DNA of 64,000 nt, from NCBI RefSeq assembly GCF_004745075.1, contig NZ_RHFH01000007.1, positions 186,001 to 250,000 on the forward strand, in the 5' to 3' direction. The position numbers and the translations under genes were made by a program. Below, one piece after another: positions 43,111 through 51,508 of the stretch; position 1 is the first letter of the stretch, and every line of letters begins with the position of its first letter. A model generated the notes under the pieces. It made no database searches. It saw only the letters and a program-made list of their open reading frames with translations, and was not told the DNA's origin. Source of the stretch: Brevibacterium sp. S111. Lineage in GTDB: Bacteria; Actinomycetota; Actinomycetes; Actinomycetales; Brevibacteriaceae.

Positions 43111-44475
43111 ATGACAGCTTTCGAGATTGGCGGCGAAGCTCTGCCGCAGGAACGTAAAATCGTCACCGAGATTCCGGGACCGAAGTCCCGTGAACTCGAG
43201 ACGCGTCGCAAGTCTGCCGTGGCGACCGGTGTCGGTTCGAGCCTGCCCGCCTATGTGGTTGCGGCCGGCGGCGGCATCCTCAAGGACGCCGACGGCAACC
43301 AGCTCATCGACCTCGGTTCGGGAATCGCGGTGACCACCGCCGGCAACGCGAACCCGCGCGTGGTCGAGAACGCGAAGGCTCAGCTCGAGGCCTTCACCCA
43401 CACCTGCTTCATGGTCAATCCGTATGAGAGCTACGTCGAGGTGGCAGAAGCGCTCAATCGGCTGACCCCGGGAGACCACGAGAAGCGCACCGTGCTGCTC
43501 AACTCCGGTGCCGAAGCGGTCGAGAACGCCGTGAAGATCGCGCGTGCCCACACCGGCCGCGACGCCGTCGTCGTCTTCGACCACGCCTACCACGGCCGCA
43601 CCAACCTGACCATGGCGATGACCGCGAAGGCCGCGCCCTACAAGGCCGGCTTCGGCCCCTTCGCCGGTGAGGTCTACCGTGCGCCGATGTCCTACCCGTT
43701 CCGCGACAACGATGCGGCCGGCACCAAACTCAGCGGTGAGGATGCCGCCAAGCGCGTCATCTCGATGATCGAGAAGCAGGTCGGCTCCGAGTACGTCGCC
43801 GCGATCGTCATCGAGCCGATCCAGGGCGAGGGCGGCTTCATCGTCCCGGCCGAGGGCTTCCTGCCCACGCTCGTCGACTACGCCCGCGAGAAGGGCATCG
43901 TCTTCGTCGCCGATGAGGTGCAGGCCGGATTCGCCCGCACCGGAAAGATGTTCGCCTCCGAATGGGAGGGCATCGTCCCCGACCTCGTCGCCACCGCCAA
44001 GGGCATCGCCGGCGGCCTGCCGCTGTCGGCCGTGACCGGTCGCGCCGACATCATGGACTCGGTCGGACCGGGCCGCCTCGGCGGCACCTACGGCGGCAAC
44101 CCCATCGCCTGTGCTGCCGCACTCGGCGCGATCGCCGCGTACGAGGAGGACGGACTGGCCGATCGGGCCGGACACATCGGTGAGATCATCGTCGACCGTC
44201 TCACGAAGCTGCAGTCGAAGTACCCCGAGGTCGGCGACGTCCGCGGCCGCGGCGCCATGATCGCCGCCGAGTTCGTCGAGCACGATTCGATCGAACCGAA
44301 CGCGGACCTGGTCAAGAAGATCGCGGACTACTGCGCGAAGAACGGTGTCCTCGTGCTCACCACGGGAACCTTCGGCAATATCCTGCGCTTCCTGCCGCCG
44401 CTGACGATCTCGGACGAGCTGCTCCACGACGCCTTCGACGTCATCGAGGCAGCCCTCGCCGAACTCCTCCCCTAA
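43111..44475 (+). CDS. gabT: 4-aminobutyrate aminotransferase (class III)
   Basis: 454 residues. Class III PLP aminotransferase: NSGAEAVENAVKIAR, HAYHGRTNLTMAMTAK, IVIEPIQGEGGF, FVADEVQAGFARTGKMF and the PLP Lys in VATAKGIAGGLPLSAVTGR. Converts GABA and 2-oxoglutarate to succinate semialdehyde and glutamate. Start ATG 43111 was chosen by the promoter spacing; TTG 43087 upstream lies inside the promoter. No gabD or gabP is adjacent, but a PucR-type regulator (46872) like C. glutamicum GabR lies 2.4 kb downstream. Confidence 0.93.
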   Translation: MTAFEIGGEALPQERKIVTEIPGPKSRELETRRKSAVATGVGSSLPAYVVAAGGGILKDADGNQLIDLGSGIAVTTAGNANPRVVENAKAQLEAFTHTCFMVNPYESYVEVAEALNRLTPGDHEKRTVLLNSGAEAVENAVKIARAHTGRDAVVVFDHAYHGRTNLTMAMTAKAAPYKAGFGPFAGEVYRAPMSYPFRDNDAAGTKLSGEDAAKRVISMIEKQVGSEYVAAIVIEPIQGEGGFIVPAEGFLPTLVDYAREKGIVFVADEVQAGFARTGKMFASEWEGIVPDLVATAKGIAGGLPLSAVTGRADIMDSVGPGRLGGTYGGNPIACAAALGAIAAYEEDGLADRAGHIGEIIVDRLTKLQSKYPEVGDVRGRGAMIAAEFVEHDSIEPNADLVKKIADYCAKNGVLVLTTGTFGNILRFLPPLTISDELLHDAFDVIEAALAELLP

Positions 44476-44483
44476 CAATTACT

Positions 44484-44535
44484 ACCTGACGGCGGCCCAG
44501 CAACCTCGCGCGAGGTAGCTGGGCCGCCGTCAGGT
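44484..44535 (+). terminator. Strong gabT terminator, 18-bp perfect stem
   Basis: ACCTGACGGCGGCCCAGC (44484-44501) pairs perfectly with 44518-44535; the interior contains a second palindrome ACCTCGCGCGAGGT (44503-44516). GTTTT follows at 44536-44540, making this a classical intrinsic terminator. Confidence 0.92.
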
Positions 44536-44586
44536 GTTTTGGAGGAGGCGTTTCTGGTTCGCCGGAACTGTAGCAGAATAGAACAC

Positions 44587-46086
44587 ATGACTTCAGCGAT
44601 CGACGACTCCGCCATGAGCGTGCCTGCCCGGGTCTGGCGGTTCCTCAGGGGACCGCGCTTCATCGACCTGCCGATCCGTCTGCTTGCGCTCATCATGAGC
44701 CTGACCATCCTCGTGCCCGGGGCGTTCGAAATCGTCGAACCGCGCTATGCGACGTTCCTCGTCGTGGCCTATGCGCTCATCCTCCTCGCCGCTTTCGTGC
44801 CGCTGACGACCGTCATCGCCTCCACTGGCCTCGGCATCCTCTTCTCGCCGCTCTATCCGGACCTGGAGAACATGTTCCCCGAGGCGCTGCTGCTGGCCAC
44901 GGCGGTCCTCATCAGTCGTCGTCGCTGGATCGGCTTCTCCGTCGGCACAGCGGGGCTGGGCGGCTACCTCGGGCTCTCGACCTGGGTCGGATCCTACGAC
45001 GCGGGCTTCGAGGGGTTCACCGACCTCGGCTACGGATGGCTGACCTACTCACTCCTCGGACTGTGCGCGAGCTTCGTCGAAGCACGGATCAGCCGTGAGA
45101 TCGACCGCCGCGAGCGGGCCGCCGTCGACCATCAGCGCAGCCTCGACGCGATGCGGGCCCGGTTCACCAGCGACATGCACGACACGATCTCGCACTCCCT
45201 GACCACCGAGTCCGCGATCATCCGCACGCTCGCGAAGGAGACCGACCCGGCTCATGCCGACCGGCTCCTCGCCGAACTCGCCCTCGTCAACGCCGAAGCG
45301 ACCAAACGCCTGCGCCAGCTCGTGAGGAGCCTGAGCACATGGGAGGCTGAGACCAGCTCCGCGGGCACCCGCGACGCCCGCATCCGGTTCCGCGCCGAGG
45401 CGGAGCAGCTGACGAGTGCGATCGAGGACGGCTGCGCTGCCGGATCCGTGCCGCTGAACGTGCAGCTCGCGTGGTTGCCGAGCTATTCCTCGAGCACGCT
45501 CGCCCGTCATTTCCGCGCGATCCTGCTTGAGCTCGCCACGAATGTCATCCGCTACTCCACCCCGGACACGCCCGCGAGCCTGACCGTCGAAATCCGCGGT
45601 GAGAGCGGCGACCGGGCCGAGCTCGTATGCCGCAGCACGAACGATTCGCCGACTGAGCTGACCGTGGTGCCGCGATCGCTGTCGAGCCGCGCGACCGCCG
45701 TGGGCGGAACCTGTGAAGTGGGCTCCGACGAGGCGAAGCGCACCATCGTCGAGGTGGCCCTGCCCGTCCGCTTCATGTCACCGACCGCAACGGCCGACAC
45801 CGCCGACAGGGCCGACACCACCGAAAAGGCCGAGACCAGCGAAAAGGCCGAGACCAGCGAGATGATCGACGTCATCGACCCTCGATCTGACGCGACCGGT
45901 GACACCCGCTCCGACGCGACCGGTGACACCCGACTCGGCGCGACCGCCGAGACCCGATCCGCCACAACCGGCGGAACCGACCGCGAGACCGGCCGCAGGC
46001 CCGCAACGGCCACCGGTCCCACCACATCCGGCACCGTCCCCGCACGGACCGAGTCGAGGGACGACCACGACAAGGTCGACGTTTGA
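44587..46086 (+). CDS. Sensor histidine kinase with long repeat-rich C-terminal tail
   Basis: 499 residues. Four to five membrane helices (about 25-165), HisKA_3 dimerisation helix with His in FTSDMHDTISHSLTTESAI, and a degenerate HATPase domain (N-box LLELATNVIRYS; no clear later G-box). From about residue 395 on, the protein is a hydrophilic Thr/Asp/Glu/Arg tail with tandem units (EKAETS twice, DATGDTRS repeated). The final bases overlap the regulator start (TTGA). Signal unknown; the tail is unusual for the family. Confidence 0.85.
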   Translation: MTSAIDDSAMSVPARVWRFLRGPRFIDLPIRLLALIMSLTILVPGAFEIVEPRYATFLVVAYALILLAAFVPLTTVIASTGLGILFSPLYPDLENMFPEALLLATAVLISRRRWIGFSVGTAGLGGYLGLSTWVGSYDAGFEGFTDLGYGWLTYSLLGLCASFVEARISREIDRRERAAVDHQRSLDAMRARFTSDMHDTISHSLTTESAIIRTLAKETDPAHADRLLAELALVNAEATKRLRQLVRSLSTWEAETSSAGTRDARIRFRAEAEQLTSAIEDGCAAGSVPLNVQLAWLPSYSSSTLARHFRAILLELATNVIRYSTPDTPASLTVEIRGESGDRAELVCRSTNDSPTELTVVPRSLSSRATAVGGTCEVGSDEAKRTIVEVALPVRFMSPTATADTADRADTTEKAETSEKAETSEMIDVIDPRSDATGDTRSDATGDTRLGATAETRSATTGGTDRETGRRPATATGPTTSGTVPARTESRDDHDKVDV

Positions 46087-46784
46087 CCCCTCCCGTCCCG
46101 CACCCGCCCACCGCTGCCGACGTCGAAGCCGCAGCCGCCCCCTCCGTCCTCGTCGTCGACGACGATTCCTGGACGACGCGCGCGATCACTGCGGCGCTGC
46201 GTGACGCTGGCGAATTCCGCGTCCTCGACCCGGTCCACACCGGTGAGGACGCCGTCGATGTCTTCGTCGCGAGTCGCCCCGATCTTGTGCTCATGGACGT
46301 CAACATGCCGCCGGGCATGACCGGGGTCGACGCGACGGCGGCGATCATCGATCACGATCCGCGGGCCCATGTGGTGCTGCTGACCACGGTGGCGCCGGGT
46401 CCGGGGATCGCCCGCGGCCTCGAGGCCGGTGCCCTGGCCGTGCTCAACAAGACCGCGGGTGAGAGCGAACTCGTCGCGGTCGTGCGTGCCGCCTCGGCGG
46501 GGGAGTCGCCCGAACTGCTCAAGGGCCTGGCCGAGGACATCGCCATCAGCGGCGATTATCTGCCCGAGGCTCCGGTATCGGCCCCGCAGCTGACGGAGCG
46601 CGAGCTGGAGCTGCTCATCCTGCTCTGCCAGGGCTTCGGGTACGACGAGATCGCCGAGGCACTGGGCCTGAGCATGCACACGATGAAAACGCACTCCCGG
46701 AACCTGCGCATCAAACTGGAGGCGAAGAACCTCGCCCAACTCGTCGTCCGGGCCCTCCAGTTCAAGTTCTATTCCCCGGAATAG
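46083..46784 (+). CDS. NarL/LuxR-family response regulator
   Basis: 233 residues from a TTG overlapping the kinase stop. Receiver domain with acidic VVDDDS and phospho-acceptor Asp72 (LVLMDVNMPPG), then a LuxR HTH at about 165-230 (LTERELELLILLCQGFGYDEI, LGLSMHTMKTHSRNLRIKL). Intact, unlike the regulator at 25849. Possibly regulates the neighbouring gabT or pucR genes; no direct evidence. Confidence 0.9.
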   Translation: MTPPVPHPPTAADVEAAAAPSVLVVDDDSWTTRAITAALRDAGEFRVLDPVHTGEDAVDVFVASRPDLVLMDVNMPPGMTGVDATAAIIDHDPRAHVVLLTTVAPGPGIARGLEAGALAVLNKTAGESELVAVVRAASAGESPELLKGLAEDIAISGDYLPEAPVSAPQLTERELELLILLCQGFGYDEIAEALGLSMHTMKTHSRNLRIKLEAKNLAQLVVRALQFKFYSPE

Positions 46785-46871
46785 ACCTCCCGCGCCGAGG
46801 CGGCCGCCCCCTGTTCCGCGGCAACCGACTCGACCGCGCGGGCCCCACCGGCGGTTGACTACAGTGGGGAT

Positions 46872-48731
46872 ATGACCGACACCGCGAGCCCGCGCCTGTC
46901 CCGCCTCATCCGGGACACCGAGGGCCTCCTCCTGCCGCTCACCGAGGTGGCCGACGATGTCGTCATCACCCGGATCGAGTTCGGCTTCGACCTGCCGACG
47001 ACGAATGAGTCCCGCGCCGAGGAGGCCGATCGCAGCCGCAGCACCGTGGTCTCCTACCGTGGCTCGTATCGGGCCGACCGCGCGCGGTCGGGCACCGTCG
47101 TCCTCGTCACCGAGGAGGTGCACAGTCGCGCGGGACTGGGCACGGTGTTGGCCGACTATGCGGGAGCAGCGGCACTGGTCCTTCCACCCGGATCGCACAC
47201 CCACCTCGGCGAGGGTGCGCACACCGCCGACGATGCTCCAGCAAGCGGGGGCGAGGCTCCGGTGCTCCTCGAACGGTCGCCGCACGTGACCTGGTCGGAG
47301 GTGCTTGTCCACCTGCGGCAGCTCACGGAAGGTGCGACGAGCGCTCTGGCCTGGCCCGATGCCGACGATCTCAGTTCCCTGGCCGCGGTCATCGCGGATT
47401 CCACGGGGGCATCGATCACGATCGAGGACCCGGCCTCGCGTGTGCTTGCCCATGCCAACCTCGGCGATGACATCGATGAGATTCGGCGCGAGACGATTCT
47501 GTCCGGGGCCATCCCCGGCTGGCGGATCGCCGAGCTCGAGGAGTCCGGCTTCCTCGACACGGTCCGGCGATCGACCGATGTCGTCGAGCGTCCCGCCGCG
47601 GGCGCATCGCCGGCTCGGTCCGTCATCGCCCTGCGCAGCGAGGGCGAACTCATCGGCACGATCTGGGCGGCCTACCCGGCCGAGCTCGACCCGGCTCCGC
47701 TGCGGGAGGTGCTGCGCGATGCCGCTCGTGCCGCCCTGCCGGTGATGCTGCGGACGCTGCGGCGCTCACCGTTCGAGAAGCGCATCCGGCGGGAGGCGCT
47801 CGCCGCGATCCTCGCCGGGTCCGCCGAACTCGGCCCCTCGGCGACCCTGCTCGCCCTCCCGTTCGCCGGGCACTACTGTGTCCTTGCCTTCGCCGAGGTG
47901 GCCCCCGAACGAGAGCCCGTCCTGCGGTTCCATCTGCGGGCCGCTTTCGCCGATGCCGTGCTCTCGCAGGTCGAGTCGGGGACGGGGGAGCATCTTGCGG
48001 CTCTCGTGCAGATGAGCGCACCAGCGGATGCCGCGCAGATTCGGAACCGTGTGCTGTCGACGCTGCGGCGTTCGCTGCCGGGTGCTGAGGGGCTGAGCTT
48101 CGGCGTCGGTGCTCCGGTCGACCGCCTCGATCGGGTTCATCGTTCCTGGTCGGAAGCCGCATACGTCGTCGATGCCCTGAACAGCGGACAGCACGCGGCC
48201 GGCAGTGGTGCTCACGACGGTCGAGCTGACGGCGGTGGTGCTGACGACGGTCGAGCTGACGGAGGGCGAGCTGACGGCGACGCGGACAGGGGCGGTCAGG
48301 GCCCTGCGAAGGCGAGACGGGGAGAGGGAAGCGCCGAGGCGGCCCAGGCGATCATCGGAGCGACCGTTGAAGACGTTGCCGCCGAGGTCATCGGACTGCG
48401 CGTCGCCGATGCCCTGCTCGCTGCCGAGGGCGATGCTGCAGGTGCCGATGTTGGAGCCGCCGGGGCAGACGTCGGAAGCGTGGTGTGGCCGGCTCGGGCA
48501 CTGGCCGCGCACGATGCGGCCCACAACGGCAGCCTGCTCGAAACTCTGCGAGTCTATTTCGCCACGGTCGGCAATTCCGCCGAGGCGTCCCGCAGGCTGC
48601 ACGTGCATACGAATTCGCTGCGGCACCGGCTCGGTCGGATCGAGGAGATCACCGGCTTATCGACGGCAGAACCCGCCGAGCGGCTGTGGCTCGAACTCGC
48701 GGTGCTCGCTCACGACCGGGCCGGTGGCTGA
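46872..48731 (+). CDS. PucR/CdaR-family transcriptional activator
   Basis: 619 residues: an N-terminal ligand-binding region (about 1-300), a central GGDEF-like CdaR segment (about 300-435), a Gly/Ala/Asp-rich insert (about 437-475) and the terminal PucR HTH (LLETLRVYFATVGNSAEASR, HVHTNSLRHRLGRIEEITGL). The insert comes from short tandem repeats (GACGGTCGAGCTGACGG-type) and is not family-typical. TACAGT (46860-46865) lies 6 nt before the ATG. In C. glutamicum a PucR-type GabR activates GABA catabolism; an equivalent role with gabT is an inference. Confidence 0.87.
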   Translation: MTDTASPRLSRLIRDTEGLLLPLTEVADDVVITRIEFGFDLPTTNESRAEEADRSRSTVVSYRGSYRADRARSGTVVLVTEEVHSRAGLGTVLADYAGAAALVLPPGSHTHLGEGAHTADDAPASGGEAPVLLERSPHVTWSEVLVHLRQLTEGATSALAWPDADDLSSLAAVIADSTGASITIEDPASRVLAHANLGDDIDEIRRETILSGAIPGWRIAELEESGFLDTVRRSTDVVERPAAGASPARSVIALRSEGELIGTIWAAYPAELDPAPLREVLRDAARAALPVMLRTLRRSPFEKRIRREALAAILAGSAELGPSATLLALPFAGHYCVLAFAEVAPEREPVLRFHLRAAFADAVLSQVESGTGEHLAALVQMSAPADAAQIRNRVLSTLRRSLPGAEGLSFGVGAPVDRLDRVHRSWSEAAYVVDALNSGQHAAGSGAHDGRADGGGADDGRADGGRADGDADRGGQGPAKARRGEGSAEAAQAIIGATVEDVAAEVIGLRVADALLAAEGDAAGADVGAAGADVGSVVWPARALAAHDAAHNGSLLETLRVYFATVGNSAEASRRLHVHTNSLRHRLGRIEEITGLSTAEPAERLWLELAVLAHDRAGG

Positions 48732-48902
48732 GGCCCGGTGTCTGAAGTCGGACGGTTGTCGACCCGGCGGCCGAACGTCGCCGGCCGTCGTTCCGTCATG
48801 GTGTGAAACCTACAATCGACCTTGGTGAAGTTTGGTGCGGATTTGTCGGTTCCACGAGGTCAGCCGTCCTAAAGTGACATCAGATCACGAACAAAGGATG
48901 TC

Positions 48903-50408
48903 ATGCCCCGCAGCCAGCAGCCCATCGCGGACAGTCGCGCACACGCGATCAGAGCGATCGCCGAGAACAGCACCCCTCCCGCCGCCTCCGGAGCCGACCA
49001 CGTCGGTCTCGGAGCGGCCGGCCTCGGAACGGCCGGTCTCGGAGTCACCGGCGCGCGATCCGCTGGCACCTCCGGCCTCGGGGCCGCGGTTCGCGATGAC
49101 GTTCCCGCGCTGTCGGATCAGTCGCCTGTTCTCGGACTCGTCGACCTCGACGCAGTGGACGCCGCTTTCGAACATCTGACTTCTGCTTTTGCATCCGATC
49201 GTGAGGTCCTCCACGCGGTGGCCTGCAAGGCTGCGCCGCTGCCGTCACTGCTGCGTCGCTACGCGCAGGCCGGTGCGGGCTGCGAAGTCGCAAGCCCCGG
49301 AGAGCTCGAACTCGCCCTCGCCGCCGGTTTCGCACCCGATCGGATCGTCTTCGACTCTCCGGCCAAGACCTGGATGGAGCTGCGTCGCGCGGTCGAGCTC
49401 GGGGTCTCGATCAATGTCGACAATTTCGATGAACTCGCCCGCCTCGATACCCTCCTGGGCGAACACGGCCGCGGCTCCGCCTCGGCGAGGATCGGGTTCC
49501 GCATCAATCCGCAATCGGGGACAGGCGCGATCGGTGCTCTGAGCACAGCGACCGAGACCTCGAAATTCGGCGTCGGACTCGCCGACCCGGGAATCCGTGA
49601 GGCGCTCATCGCGGCTCATCTCGGCCGTCCCTGGCTCAATCAGATCCACGTTCATTCCGGCTCTCAGGGCATCAGCCTCGACAAGGCCGCCGCCGGCATC
49701 CGCGCCGCCGTCGACCTCGCCCTGGAGATCAATGCGCGCGCCGCAACCCGCCAGATCACGCGCATCGACATCGGCGGCGGACTGTCGGTGAACTTCGACG
49801 GCGAGGGCGTCACCCCGACCTTCGCTGATTACCGCTCCGCACTCGATGAGGAAGTGCCGGAGCTGTTCGACTTCGACGTCGTCACCGAATTCGGCCGCGC
49901 GCTGCTGGCGAAGGCCGGCACCATCCTCACCCGCGTCGAATACGCGAAGACCACTGGCGGGCGACACATCGCCATGACCCACGCCGGTGTCCAGGTCGCC
50001 ACGCGCACCGCCTACGCCCCCGCGGACTGGCCGCTGCGGATCCTGCCGTTCACCGCCTCCGGTGAGCCCAAGATCGCCGAGACGGTCCCCACCGACGTCG
50101 CCGGCCCCGCCTGCTTCTCCGGTGACCTCCTCGCCCGTGATCGGCTGCTGCCGCGCCTCGACGTCGGCGACCTCGTGGCCGTGCCCGAGACCGGTGCCTA
50201 CTACTTCTCGAACCCGTTCTCCTACAACCTGCTCCCGCGGGTGCCCGTGTACGGATATCGCGCTGTGGTCGGCATCGAAGCAGAGGGAGAAGGCACGCTC
50301 CAGTTCTTCCTCATCCGGCAGGGCCAGACGATCGACGACGTCCTAGCCGAGGCGGGCGAGGCGGAGCTGCGGAATCTGGGCCGGAAGGTCGAAGGGAGCG
50401 GCGTCTAA
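48903..50408 (+). CDS. Group IV PLP decarboxylase / amino-acid decarboxylase (LysA fold)
   Basis: 501 residues. Alanine-racemase-like barrel with the PLP Lys in HAVACKAAPLPSLL, PGELELALAAGF, GFRINPQSG, QIHVHSGSQG, the phosphate-binding IDIGGGLSVNFDGEG and the C-terminal CFSGDLLARD with the active-site Cys/Asp. The first about 70 residues contain repeats of GLG(A/T/V)AG and are atypical. AAAGGA lies 7 nt before the ATG. Candidates are diaminopimelate, ornithine/arginine or a D-amino-acid decarboxylase; I cannot choose. The next genes encode a TRAP transporter. Confidence 0.85.
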   Translation: MPRSQQPIADSRAHAIRAIAENSTPPAASGADHVGLGAAGLGTAGLGVTGARSAGTSGLGAAVRDDVPALSDQSPVLGLVDLDAVDAAFEHLTSAFASDREVLHAVACKAAPLPSLLRRYAQAGAGCEVASPGELELALAAGFAPDRIVFDSPAKTWMELRRAVELGVSINVDNFDELARLDTLLGEHGRGSASARIGFRINPQSGTGAIGALSTATETSKFGVGLADPGIREALIAAHLGRPWLNQIHVHSGSQGISLDKAAAGIRAAVDLALEINARAATRQITRIDIGGGLSVNFDGEGVTPTFADYRSALDEEVPELFDFDVVTEFGRALLAKAGTILTRVEYAKTTGGRHIAMTHAGVQVATRTAYAPADWPLRILPFTASGEPKIAETVPTDVAGPACFSGDLLARDRLLPRLDVGDLVAVPETGAYYFSNPFSYNLLPRVPVYGYRAVVGIEAEGEGTLQFFLIRQGQTIDDVLAEAGEAELRNLGRKVEGSGV

Positions 50409-50443
50409 CGATTCAGCAAACATTCAGGTCAAGTGGCCAAAAG

Positions 50444-50472
50444 CTCCCTGTGTCCGCATAATCTCTAGGGAG
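50444..50472 (+). promoter_or_regulatory. Dyad CTCCCT/AGGGAG around a CATAAT box before TAXI gene
   Basis: CTCCCT (50444-50449) and AGGGAG (50467-50472) flank CATAAT, a plausible -10 hexamer of the TRAP operon. A repressor site overlapping the promoter is possible; weak evidence. Confidence 0.3.
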
Positions 50473-50527
50473 TTCACTGAGTATCCAGCAGAGCAGCTGG
50501 TGACGACGACGTACCAGGAAGGACGAC

Positions 50528-51508
50528 ATGACATTCCGACGCGCGACCATCGCGGCCATCGCCGCCTTGGCTCTCAGCCTGACAGCCTGCGGATCCGGAG
50601 GCAGCGGGGGCGGGGGCGAAACCACGGACGACCTCACCCTCGGCACCGGCGGCACTTCGGGCACTTACTATCCGCTCGGCGGTGAACTCGCCTCGATCTT
50701 CGAGGACGACGTCGACGGGGTCACCGTCAACTACGTCGAATCAGGAGCATCGGCCGAGAACCTCGGAAAGATCTACCAGGGCGAATGGCAGATGGGCTTC
50801 ACCCAGAGCGATACTGCGAACGATGCGGTCAACGGTGAGCTCGAGGACCTGGACGGCACGAAGCTCGACAACATCGGCTGGCTGGCCTCCCTCTACCCGG
50901 AGGCCGCGCATATCATCGTCCGCGATGATTCGAACATCAAGTCCGTCGATGACCTCAAGGGCAAGAAGATCGCCGTCGGTGACGCCGGATCGGGCACGCG
51001 GGCGATCTCCGATGCGATCCTCGAAGCCGCGGACATCGGCGAGTCCGAATACACCCCCGAGGTCACGGACTTCGGGGCATCGACCGATATGCTCGGCGAC
51101 AAGCAGATCGACGCGACGATCTTCGTCGTGGGCACGCCGGTCGCCGGTCTGACCCAGCTGGCCGCCTCGACCGACGTCAGGCTGCTCGAGCTCGATGATG
51201 ACGTCGTCTCGGCGATCGAGGAGTCGACGGGCGCGGAGTCCTATGACATCCCTGCCGAGGCCTACGACTTCCTCGACGATGACGTGCCGACGGTCTCCGT
51301 GTTCGCCGCTCTGGTGGCGTCGACCGAACAAGTCAGCGAAGACACGGCCTACGGGCTGACCAAGGCTGTGTTCGAGAACGCCGACGGCATCACCCTCGAC
51401 GTCGGCAAGCTCATCGAGAAGGACACCGCGATGCAGGGAATCGGAGACGTCCCGCTGCATCCCGGAGCCAAGAAGTATTTCGAAGAAGAGGGCGTCGACC
51501 TGCCGTGA
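50528..51508 (+). CDS. TAXI-family TRAP solute-binding lipoprotein
   Basis: 326 residues. Lipoprotein signal (lipobox LTAC, Cys 21) and Gly/Ser linker, then the TAXI domain: TLGTGGTSGTYYPLGGELAS, FTQSDTANDAVNG, VDDLKGKKIAVGDAGSGTRA. CCAGGAAGGAC precedes the ATG. It binds an organic anion (often glutamate or another dicarboxylate) for the fused permease whose GTG overlaps its stop. Confidence 0.93.
   Translation: MTFRRATIAAIAALALSLTACGSGGSGGGGETTDDLTLGTGGTSGTYYPLGGELASIFEDDVDGVTVNYVESGASAENLGKIYQGEWQMGFTQSDTANDAVNGELEDLDGTKLDNIGWLASLYPEAAHIIVRDDSNIKSVDDLKGKKIAVGDAGSGTRAISDAILEAADIGESEYTPEVTDFGASTDMLGDKQIDATIFVVGTPVAGLTQLAASTDVRLLELDDDVVSAIEESTGAESYDIPAEAYDFLDDDVPTVSVFAALVASTEQVSEDTAYGLTKAVFENADGITLDVGKLIEKDTAMQGIGDVPLHPGAKKYFEEEGVDLP

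Noticed and set aside
45552-47453. 633-codon minus-strand open frame
   Set aside because: Antisense to the kinase, response regulator and PucR genes; low-complexity shadow.
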